Assembly: GCA_018666295.1 (NCBI GenBank)
Contig: JABIZW010000208.1
Span: forward strand, 1-49,875
DNA length: 49,875 nt
Direction of reading: 5' to 3'
From: Halieaceae bacterium
GTDB taxonomy: Bacteria > Pseudomonadota > Gammaproteobacteria > Pseudomonadales > Halieaceae
Position numbers and translations under genes: made by a program. Every line of letters begins with the position of its first letter. Within the stretch, counting starts at the first letter, position 1. A model generated the notes under the pieces. That model was given only the letters and a program-made list of their open reading frames with translations, did no database searches and was not told the DNA's origin. Shown here in pieces: positions 43,453-49,875 of the stretch.

Positions 43453-44117
43453 TGCGATTCCTCCGGATTTTCTAACCAGCCCATGACGCCTGGCACGCGA
43501 CCGAAGCTCGTAATGAAGTGAGCACCTGCGTCTCTCAATGCCATAACGGCGGCCAAATTGACGGCATCTGAGTCTGACTGCATGAAGGCTGTGGGTGTTT
43601 TTCCATAGGCGGTCAGTGGCCACTCAGCAAAGGGCTGCATATTGTCGAGGCTGAGTGTCTTTTTGTCGTTGTCTTTGAGCTGCTCGGGCTCAACCAGCCT
43701 GAGTCGGTAACGCATCCAGATCTCATACACTTTGACGTTCGTGTACAGCGGAATCGCGTACTGCACGTCTGCAATTTCAGGCACAAAAACCGCATCGACG
43801 TCGTACGTTTCTAAGTCGTCGTAACTCTCGATGAAGACCACGTTTTGAAAAAACGCCGGCAGTAAGGTGGACCAAAACTGCACCTGTGCAACGCCGGTAC
43901 TCACGCTCCAGCTGACTTCACCACGACCCGTCGCGTCGTCAACCAACTGATGCTCGCGAAATTCCGGTGTGAACACCACACCGAGAGAAACGGGCACAGG
44001 ATCGACCAGCGGTGTTGGGAAGCTTCCATCAACAATCACTTCACGGCTGCTGCACGCGGTAATGAGCGCAAGTGCGAAGAGCGTGTAAAAACGCTTGGCG
44101 CTAGGGCCTGAAATCAT
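43449..44117 (-). CDS. Predicted lipoprotein of the vWA/TolQ-like operon, function unknown
   Basis: A 222-residue lipoprotein: signal AKRFYTLFALALIT with lipobox ITAC22. The ATG at 44117 gives a compact signal peptide and overlaps the vWA gene by 17 bp; an ATG at 44141 would add eight residues. The mature part has strands around VSLGVVFTPEFREHQL, FQNVVFIESYDDLETYDVDA and YEIWMRYRLRLVEP. This recalls small lipoproteins that bundle beta-strands around helices, but I cannot name a family. The C-terminus (VMALRDAGAHFITSF) is helical. It is coupled to the vWA gene upstream and the second lipoprotein downstream. Confidence 0.72.
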   Translation of the reverse strand: MISGPSAKRFYTLFALALITACSSREVIVDGSFPTPLVDPVPVSLGVVFTPEFREHQLVDDATGRGEVSWSVSTGVAQVQFWSTLLPAFFQNVVFIESYDDLETYDVDAVFVPEIADVQYAIPLYTNVKVYEIWMRYRLRLVEPEQLKDNDKKTLSLDNMQPFAEWPLTAYGKTPTAFMQSDSDAVNLAAVMALRDAGAHFITSFGRVPGVMGWLENPEESQ

Positions 44118-45099
44118 TGAGTCCAACAAACGTTCCACCATTTCGATGCGTCAGTTCCCTCATCAGTGTAGCAAAACGAATGCCCGTGTCCTGCAACTCG
44201 GGCGGCCTAATAAATTGTACGGGGAAGCCGACGGCGTGGATGCGCACACGACGCTCTTGAGTATCGGCCTCGGCATTAAGACGGTCGACCGTCAGCACCA
44301 CGTCCTCAATCGACCGTCCGGTGAATTCGTCGCCGAAAACATAAATTGATATTTTTTTATCACGGTCATAAAAAGAGCGCACGGCCTGTGTAATACCCTC
44401 CACGGGTGACGAATTAGAAAACGCATTCCAATTGGCGAGATTTCTCAGTATCAGCTGTCGTCGTGCCGGTGTATCTGGAATCCATTGCCCAGCGTAGCGA
44501 CTGAAAAGGTAATTACCCATGTCGTTCATGACCTGAATGCCTTTGACATTGGGGTAAATATTAAGGGTCGCTTCCATCTCACTCAGCATCCGCTGCCAGG
44601 CGTACGAAAACATGGAGCCAGAGGTGTCGATGATGAAAATAATGTACTCACTGTCGACGGGAATTCCGCCGATCAGTTGATTCTTTCGCTCTGCATCACG
44701 ACCCAGTAAGCGCTCTTCTTCTTCGCTTAATTCCTGACGCGCAATGGCCAGCTGCTCGGCGACAATACTGTTTGAATTTCGGGTGACTTGAAGGGCGTCG
44801 AAACGTGATTTCGACGATGCCAGTGACCCTTGGAGAATGGCGATCTGCATTTCAAACTCTGAGATTTGTTCGCGTTTTGCCACGAGTTCGCGATTCAAAA
44901 TCTTGGTCTCACCGCGTATCTCAAATAACTGTTCGGTGAGCTCAGACACCTTACCTTCAGCAATCACCGTTGATTCTTCAAGGACCTGCGGCTCGACCGT
45001 CTTGGTGATCATCAGCAGTAAGATCACGGCGCCAAAACCACAGCAGATGACGTCTAAGAATGACAGTGAGATTTCCGGCGCCGGTCTTCGCTTTCGCAT
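44101..45099 (-). CDS. TolR/MotB-like transmembrane protein with coiled coil and vWA domain (paralogue 1)
   Basis: A 332-residue protein. The N-terminus PEISLSFLDVICCGFGAVIL parallels the ExbD/TolR helix, with Asp16 at the position of the proton-carrying aspartate; the helix spans about 12-31. Residues about 43-140 form a coiled coil. A vWA domain follows, with the MIDAS DTSGSM at 158-163, YVFGDEFTG, and VRIHAVGF. Topology would put the vWA domain in the periplasm. Its ATG shares one base with the stop of the paralogue upstream (TAATG). The combination of stator-type helix and vWA domain is not one I know a function for. Confidence 0.8.
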   Translation of the reverse strand: MRKRRPAPEISLSFLDVICCGFGAVILLLMITKTVEPQVLEESTVIAEGKVSELTEQLFEIRGETKILNRELVAKREQISEFEMQIAILQGSLASSKSRFDALQVTRNSNSIVAEQLAIARQELSEEEERLLGRDAERKNQLIGGIPVDSEYIIFIIDTSGSMFSYAWQRMLSEMEATLNIYPNVKGIQVMNDMGNYLFSRYAGQWIPDTPARRQLILRNLANWNAFSNSSPVEGITQAVRSFYDRDKKISIYVFGDEFTGRSIEDVVLTVDRLNAEADTQERRVRIHAVGFPVQFIRPPELQDTGIRFATLMRELTHRNGGTFVGLNDFRP

Positions 45100-46190
45100 T
45101 ACGGCCAGTCCTTAGCAGGTGCCATGAAACTACCGCCTGAATTTTGTGCAAGCTTCCAGAACTCGGAGGCCGCCATGGGGTCTCCTTCCATGGGTGACAA
45201 GACAACGTTCACGGGTACGCCAGAGGGCAGGGCTTTTAGCGCGTCACGGTAATGTTTTAGCCGCGCCGGCCCTGACACAGTATTTTTCCGTGGCGTTGAT
45301 TTGCCTTGTGTAGGCAGCCCGTCAGTTACCAGAAAAATATTGTCGGGTTTGCTGTCGAGCTCAGATAAGAAGTTAAATGCATTGTGCAGTGATGTTCCGC
45401 CCTCTGGCAGTACATTGCGCACCGCTGAGACGGCACGTTCGACTTGTTCGCTGTCGGCAATTTCAAGCCAGCGACCTTGTGTCTCTGGGAGTGCAAATCG
45501 CGCTTGCGTATTAAACAGTATTAACTGGTACCGCGCGCCGGTCGGAAGTTGGGCCGTTAACCAGTCCACGGTATCGAGCGCTTGAACCCACTTTTTTGAG
45601 CCACGCTGCACCGCTGGCGACTGATTTCGCATGCGGATAACGTTCACCACTTCGGGGGCAAGCATGCTGGCGGACACGTCGATCAATATGGCAATGCGAT
45701 TCCCCCCAAGTTTCAAGCCTGTGAGGTATTGCCGGTTGCCCTCTCCCTGAAACTCGCGTGCACTGCGACCACCATCGGCCTCCGCGGCTTCGCGCAGCTG
45801 CTGAATCCGTTCCTCGAGGACGTTAATTTCGGCCTTTAGGGCGTCAAGATCGGTTGTTTCGCTGACATCGGACTCCTCCAGCGAGGCGACCAAGGCCTCA
45901 AGGCGGCCAAGTTCTTCGGTGACGAGGCGCGCGCGTCCCGTCGCCTCAACAATATCGAGATCCGCACTGCTGACGGCGTTACGTAACCTGACAAGGCCTT
46001 CCTCTCCGTCGCGAATGTCCTCTTCAAGAAGATTGACCTCCGAAAGCACCTCGGCATTTACCGACTGAATCTGAATTTCAATCGAGTGATCAATAATGAG
46101 GAATACCAGTATGACCGCGCCAAACCCACAGGACATCACATCTAAAAAGCTCAGATTAAACGTGTTGGTTTGTCGTTTTCGACGCGGCAT
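45099..46190 (-). CDS. TolR/MotB-like transmembrane protein with coiled coil and vWA domain (paralogue 2)
   Basis: A 363-residue paralogue of the next gene. The N-terminal helix FNLSFLDVMSCGFGAVILVF (about 12-33) carries Asp17 in the same position, after a strongly basic PRRKRQ. A coiled coil runs from about 44 to 137, then a vWA domain with a variant MIDAS, DVSASM (171-176), LILFNTQARFALP, and NIFLVTDGLPTQGKS. The final Ala in SAS is tolerated in some MIDAS sites. It starts two bases after the actin-like gene and ends on the start codon of paralogue 1. Two non-identical copies suggest a heteromeric partner for the TolQ-like channel. Confidence 0.8.
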   Translation of the reverse strand: MPRRKRQTNTFNLSFLDVMSCGFGAVILVFLIIDHSIEIQIQSVNAEVLSEVNLLEEDIRDGEEGLVRLRNAVSSADLDIVEATGRARLVTEELGRLEALVASLEESDVSETTDLDALKAEINVLEERIQQLREAAEADGGRSAREFQGEGNRQYLTGLKLGGNRIAILIDVSASMLAPEVVNVIRMRNQSPAVQRGSKKWVQALDTVDWLTAQLPTGARYQLILFNTQARFALPETQGRWLEIADSEQVERAVSAVRNVLPEGGTSLHNAFNFLSELDSKPDNIFLVTDGLPTQGKSTPRKNTVSGPARLKHYRDALKALPSGVPVNVVLSPMEGDPMAASEFWKLAQNSGGSFMAPAKDWP

Positions 46191-46192
46191 TT

Positions 46193-47440
46193 TTACGACT
46201 CAACACGAATCAGAAGAGCTTCTTTACCGTCGTCGCGATACAGCCTACTCCCCGTTGTCAGTTGGTCGTGGGAGCCAGAAACCGACAGTACATTAATCCG
46301 GTCTTTAAAATGGTCATCAATACAGACAACACCATTCTGTGAAACAACGCCAAACTCGAACGACACACTTTCTCGGCCTTCAATCGCGTGAGCGGTGGTG
46401 TCGATCAGTAAGTGTGTCGGTGGGCTGTGCTGTCGGGCTCTGGCGTCCAGATCGGGAAATCGAGTCTGGCTGCGCGGTTGCTGTATGGGAGCGGGCTCAG
46501 GGCTGACTTCAGGACTGAGCGCGCAGCTGGTAATCCGAGATAACGGTGCTTGAGCAGTCGTGCCGTCAAGAATAGCGCTTGCGGCTTCTGTTAGTGACGC
46601 TTGCGTCGTGACTGAGTCAAAAGTCATTCCTGGAAAAACAGACAGGGACGCGTCGATACTGATGGATTTTCCATCCGTATCCACAGCGTCAAGTACCCGC
46701 TGACCGACTCTTTTTAGCGCATCTCGCGCGACCTTGAACGTATAGGATTCGACCTCTACCGAGAGCTCGTTGTCATCAGTCTGCGATGCCAGTAGACCTA
46801 CAATGGCACTTAAAAGCGTTTGCTCGGAGGCGGCACTTCTTCGTGGATCAAAGCGGGTTTGCGCCACGCAGGCGTCAGCAAAATGTTCAAGACAGTCTTC
46901 AAGTAAATCTAAATAGCCAAGACCTGGGATGGCGGTGGTCTTGAGCACGCAGAGGCGTTGGTCCACCTGCTCGAGTTCGGTGACGACGAGCTGCCGCCAT
47001 TGAAGGCTGAGGTTCAGGCCGGGAGCTGACTGGTTTGCGTGTGCAAGCAACGCCCGATCGACGACAGCGCTGGGCTCGATGTTTAAGGCACTAAGAATGC
47101 CAAGCAGCAGTTCGAGTTGCGTCTGATTCATATTGCTCGGTGCAATGATGCACAGATCATGCAGATACTCTGGATTGGGCATCAATGACTTGAGGTGCTC
47201 ATAGACCAGGTCGGCGGTGTGTCGTGCGCTTCCAAACTGAGCGCTCAGTGGCGTGGTCGACAGCTGGCTCCAATAGTCCGACTTTACGTCAAGCGGGCGA
47301 CGTTTGAGTTGTGAAACAGCGGGCTCCCCGAAGTAAAGCGCGCCAGAATCTGAAAGGACAGCACCGGGAGAGGATATAACCTCGTCCTCGGCAGTGAGAC
47401 TTAGGCTGGTGTCATTGACGTCGAGAAAAACTGGGCTCAT
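46193..47440 (-). CDS. Actin/Hsp70-like protein of the vWA/TolQ-like operon
   Basis: A 415-residue protein without signal peptide. The start VFLDVNDTSLSL resembles the phosphate-1 loop of the actin/Hsp70 superfamily. It is followed by AVLSDSGALYFGEPAV and AQFGSARHTADLVYEHLKSL, and by LCIIAPSNMNQTQLELLLGI then ALNIEPSAVVDRALLA, the order seen in Hsp70-like and FtsA/PilM-like proteins. A Pro-rich linker (about 310-345) separates a small C-terminal beta domain (FEFGVVSQNGVVCIDDHFKD) that could be FHA-like but lacks the canonical GR-S-H residues. Start overlaps the TolQ-like stop (ATGA). ATP binding is inference. Confidence 0.6.
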   Translation of the reverse strand: MSPVFLDVNDTSLSLTAEDEVISSPGAVLSDSGALYFGEPAVSQLKRRPLDVKSDYWSQLSTTPLSAQFGSARHTADLVYEHLKSLMPNPEYLHDLCIIAPSNMNQTQLELLLGILSALNIEPSAVVDRALLAHANQSAPGLNLSLQWRQLVVTELEQVDQRLCVLKTTAIPGLGYLDLLEDCLEHFADACVAQTRFDPRRSAASEQTLLSAIVGLLASQTDDNELSVEVESYTFKVARDALKRVGQRVLDAVDTDGKSISIDASLSVFPGMTFDSVTTQASLTEAASAILDGTTAQAPLSRITSCALSPEVSPEPAPIQQPRSQTRFPDLDARARQHSPPTHLLIDTTAHAIEGRESVSFEFGVVSQNGVVCIDDHFKDRINVLSVSGSHDQLTTGSRLYRDDGKEALLIRVES

Positions 47441-48240
47441 TTGGGCGCTGCCAAATGTCGGATGAGCTTTTTGTCGATGTAACGTTGCGTACTCAGTACT
47501 AAACGCTCTTGCGACAGCTGTAGCTGATGCAGCGCGAACATGATGATGATCGAGAGCACTAATGCGACGAAGGTACTGTTAAACGCCACACCAAGACTCA
47601 CTGTCACCCCCGAGATATCGCCCTCTACGGCTTTGTACGCTTGCCCTAAAGCATCGCCAATACCACGTACCGTTCCGATAAAACCGATGGATGGAATTGC
47701 CCAGCTGATGTAACGCACCATTGATAACTCCGAATCGAGCTTATCCGCTTCGATGTCGCACTGCTCGCGTACTGCTTCCGATACCGCAGGAATACTGGCG
47801 GTGGTCGAAAATCGACTGAGTGCATTCAAGAGTGTGCGGGGAAGCAGCAGTTCCTGATCGGCCTCGGGCAGGGCTTCTAGGCCTCGCGAATAGCTGCGTG
47901 CATCCTGCGGGAGTACCGTGGTCCCTGTGGTGACCTCGATCAGGTTTCTGTCGAGCATGGCGGCCTCCTGACGCGTCATCCAGGCTTTGAGACCCATGAT
48001 CGCCAACGCCCAGATCATCAAAATGAAGCAGGCTTCTTGTTCAAAGTCTCGAATCACGACGAAGAGTGATCGCTCGGGCACAAAGGCCTCGCCAGAGGCC
48101 TGTAGCGCTGCTTGGATTGTCAGTTGTGCGTCTGCAGAGGGGCGAATCAGCCCCACATAAAATCCGTGAACGATGATGACCGCCGCGAGAAGTGCTATGA
48201 GCTGGAAGGCGAATTCGGAAGGAAGTTTCGACTTAGACAT
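47437..48240 (-). CDS. MotA/TolQ/ExbB-type proton channel protein
   Basis: A 267-residue inner-membrane protein with four helices: about 11-31, 69-88, 176-197 and 212-238. A periplasmic loop lies between the first two and a cytoplasmic domain between the second and third. The family signature is in the last two helices: AIPSIGFIGTVRGIGDAL and VTVSLGVAFNSTFVALVLSI with threonines lining the channel. Such proteins form a pentameric stator with a TolR/ExbD/MotB partner; here the vWA paralogues carry the matching aspartate helix. It lies 11 bases after the small exported protein gene. It is not a canonical TolQ or ExbB because no tolR/exbD gene accompanies it. Confidence 0.9.
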   Translation of the reverse strand: MSKSKLPSEFAFQLIALLAAVIIVHGFYVGLIRPSADAQLTIQAALQASGEAFVPERSLFVVIRDFEQEACFILMIWALAIMGLKAWMTRQEAAMLDRNLIEVTTGTTVLPQDARSYSRGLEALPEADQELLLPRTLLNALSRFSTTASIPAVSEAVREQCDIEADKLDSELSMVRYISWAIPSIGFIGTVRGIGDALGQAYKAVEGDISGVTVSLGVAFNSTFVALVLSIIIMFALHQLQLSQERLVLSTQRYIDKKLIRHLAAPK

Positions 48241-48251
48241 GCAGTACGGCC

Positions 48252-48503
48252 TCAGATATCAACGGGGAAAGAAACTGAGCGATCTTCAGAAATACGTTCA
48301 GTTGGCGTGTAGGTGTCCACCGCCTGTGATGCGGATTCGCTGCTGGGTGACTCTGACGGTGTTATAGGTTCCGCTGACTCCAAAGCGCCCTGTACCGCTT
48401 CGTCATTCGCCTCCGGCGACGGATCTGTTGCAGGCTCCTGCGCCGTGGCACTGGCCGCCAACACCACTGCAAAAACGACACCTCGCCAACGCTTACTCTG
48501 CAT
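48252..48503 (-). CDS. Small exported acidic protein, function unknown
   Basis: An 83-residue protein with a signal peptide (QSKRWRGVVFAVVLAASATA, cleaved before QEP) and a disordered Pro/Ser/Glu/Ala-rich mature part (PATDPSPEANDEAVQG, PSESPSSESASQ). No domain is recognisable. The ATG at 48503 has an AGGGTGG element about six to nine bases upstream and overlaps the end of the FGE-like gene by 11 bp; the frame opens earlier at 48548. It sits between the PEGA/FGE-like and TolQ-like genes and may act as a tether or linker (inference). Confidence 0.6.
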   Translation of the reverse strand: MQSKRWRGVVFAVVLAASATAQEPATDPSPEANDEAVQGALESAEPITPSESPSSESASQAVDTYTPTERISEDRSVSFPVDI

Positions 48504-49875
48504 ATTTCGCCACCCTAAATCCAACATCATCTCGTCCCCGCTCACCATAATCTCTATAGGTCAGTCGGAGTTCTCTCAGTCTACTTAAGCTCCAACTCGC
48601 ACCGCGTATTGTGTAATTGTCTCCCTGGTTATCGCCCATTGGATTTTCTGCCACGGACTCGCCGGGGACGGCAATGCGATATACATCGTTCACCCACTCT
48701 GCGACGTTACCACCCATATCGTAAAGCCCTCGGGGATTTGGTGGAAACTTCCCTACCTCGGCACTCACTGGTGCGTTGTCTGAATAGCCATTGAGTATTC
48801 GTCCGGTGACAATGGCGGATGACGCGTCGGCGAGATTGGCAGCACCGTTTTCAGGCGGCCAAGCGTCGCCCCACGCAAATCGCCGTGTCACACCCTCATG
48901 GAGGCGCGAAGCGAATGCCCACTCGGCCTCTGTGGGCAAGCGATAACCCTGACTCGACGCATTGAAACCCGTAATGATCCCGTCTTTTTCCGTGTAAAAC
49001 GCGGCGAGGCCTTCTCGCGCACTCAGCCAGTTGCAGAAACTTGCCGCTTGCTGCCAAGAGAGCTGAACCGCCGGTTGATGTTCTCTGTTTAGGCTTTTAC
49101 CACCCGCCTGTCCGGACTCGTGGTTACGCGTGAATTGACGAAATTGCGCATTCGTCACTTCGGTCGATGACAGGTAAAAGGCACGGGTGAGCGCGACCGG
49201 TCGTTCAACTTCATTGGCGCCACGACCGGCGTCACGCCGTGGTGCGCCCATGGTGAATTCATTGGTGGCGCCAACCATTGGGTCAATTAACAGCAGTGTT
49301 TGACCCAGTGAGGTTGTCATTTCGGGTTTGATCGCGGCTTTTCGAGCCTCCTCAATCGTGAGGAGGCCAACTTTAATGCGCTGCTTTAGCCCCGCACGGG
49401 GTGTCACTCGACGCTCAACACTGGCATAGCCTGGCGCGGCTATGGTGATCACCTGTTCCACTGAGGGGAGGGAAAGGATCTGATTCCCGGCGCCGCGATC
49501 TTCGCCATTCACAGCGACGGTTGCATTGTCCGGTGCGACCTGAACGTCGACCTCACCCAATGCGGGCAAGAGAACGATCTGTCGTTGCGTGACGACGCCT
49601 TTTTCCAAAGCAAGCGCAAAAGTGGCCGGTAAATAACCGGCTCGACTGAGGTTAAAGCGGTGTGTTGTTGAAGGATCCATGGCAACGTCAACAGGCGTCG
49701 CCCCGACAAAACGTCCGTCACGCGTCACCACAGCACCCATTGGGACCGAGGATAGACGCAGAAGTCCCGCTGCCGGTGTGAGTTCAACGCGGCCGAGGTC
49801 AAGGTCAGTGTTGGCCACCGCGTCAACTGAAATGACTTCATCGACGTAGCCCGCGGCGCTGAGCGTAATGTCACG
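48493..49875 (-). CDS. PEGA-repeat and formylglycine-generating-enzyme-like (SUMF1) protein (5' part outside window)
   Basis: The 460 visible residues begin at the window edge, inside a PEGA-type repeat (ITLSAAGYVDEVISVD). At least two more PEGA-like modules follow (RLSSVPMGAVVTRDGRFVG and VQVAPDNATVAVNGEDRG). Residues after that form a SUMF1/FGE fold: FYLSSTEVTNAQFRQF, GYRLPTEAEWAFASR, LYDMGGNVAEWVNDVYR and a C-terminal GERGRDDVGFRVAK. The segment RGASWSLSRLRELRL has no cysteine where true FGE has its copper-binding pair, so it is unlikely to make formylglycine. It may be structural, ligand-binding or a different oxygenase. Signal peptide and start are not in the window. It is the first visible gene of the operon. 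Confidence 0.85.
   Translation of the reverse strand, partial: RDITLSAAGYVDEVISVDAVANTDLDLGRVELTPAAGLLRLSSVPMGAVVTRDGRFVGATPVDVAMDPSTTHRFNLSRAGYLPATFALALEKGVVTQRQIVLLPALGEVDVQVAPDNATVAVNGEDRGAGNQILSLPSVEQVITIAAPGYASVERRVTPRAGLKQRIKVGLLTIEEARKAAIKPEMTTSLGQTLLLIDPMVGATNEFTMGAPRRDAGRGANEVERPVALTRAFYLSSTEVTNAQFRQFTRNHESGQAGGKSLNREHQPAVQLSWQQAASFCNWLSAREGLAAFYTEKDGIITGFNASSQGYRLPTEAEWAFASRLHEGVTRRFAWGDAWPPENGAANLADASSAIVTGRILNGYSDNAPVSAEVGKFPPNPRGLYDMGGNVAEWVNDVYRIAVPGESVAENPMGDNQGDNYTIRGASWSLSRLRELRLTYRDYGERGRDDVGFRVAKYAE

Noticed and set aside
43453..43623. N-terminal extension of the lipoprotein gene ending at 42793
   Set aside because: The added residues are Arg-rich and overlap the preceding gene in another frame; the GTG at 43452 has GGAGG and a signal peptide.
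41380..49875. Zorya or another known antiphage system
   Set aside because: A TolQ/MotA-like channel recalls ZorA, but there is no OmpA-domain MotB-like ZorB, helicase or nuclease, and the neighbours are core genes rather than a defence island.

Overview
The window is an ordinary, very densely packed stretch of a gammaproteobacterial chromosome. Nearly every gene is a single-copy core gene, and the order matches Pseudomonas-type chromosomes: surA-lptD facing amgK-murU; trpE-trpG-trpD-trpC next to a Vfr/Crp regulator and an OsmC protein; dusB-fis-purH-purD; aroQ-accB-accC-prmA; M23 peptidase-anmK facing tyrS. The moderate GC content, aerobic gene set (Coq7, HemJ) and streamlined spacing suggest a marine member of the Cellvibrionales/Halieaceae (OM60/NOR5) neighbourhood. 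That placement is inference from remembered gene order, not a database result. I see no rRNA, tRNA, transposase, integrase, phage gene or CRISPR array, and no gene-free stretch longer than about 250 bp.

Layout. 1-5010: outer-membrane biogenesis (surA fragment, lptD) facing the MurNAc-salvage pair amgK-murU. 5087-9710: rpe and the trp genes, coupled by stop/start overlaps. 9707-14428: a CRP-family regulator, an OsmC protein, coq7 and the purine genes purD and purH. 14444-19154: fis and dusB on the minus strand, then aroQ-accB-accC-prmA on the plus strand. 19151-24618: a DUF2333 membrane protein, a PCuAC copper chaperone with DsbD, a pentapeptide protein, a PfkB sugar kinase and a Nudix hydrolase. 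24623-28067: a heme block hemJ-hemL-hemB followed by an exported Cys-rich protein. 28140-30661: argC, a DUF6776-like protein, a bactofilin and erpA. 30693-36152: anmK and an M23 endopeptidase facing tyrS, a SixA-like phosphatase and nagZ. 36237-38511: a Kazal-like lipoprotein, a DAACS symporter and a metallo-beta-lactamase-fold hydrolase. 38528-42789: an OYE flavoprotein, a YtcJ-like amidohydrolase and an M48 lipoprotein protease.

The most interesting region is the minus-strand run from the right edge down to about 42793, perhaps to 41380. In transcription order it encodes a PEGA-repeat/formylglycine-generating-enzyme-like protein (cut by the window edge), a small secreted acidic protein, a MotA/TolQ/ExbB-type channel, an actin/Hsp70-like protein, two paralogues that join a TolR/MotB-like transmembrane helix to a coiled coil and a vWA domain, two lipoproteins, and an M48 lipoprotein protease. 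Start and stop codons overlap or nearly touch throughout, so the products probably act together. I read it as a candidate proton-motive-force-coupled envelope machine whose stator partners carry vWA domains; no function is established from the sequence.

A second theme is cell-wall recycling: nagZ, anmK, amgK and murU all lie in this window, in separate operons, together with an M23 endopeptidase.
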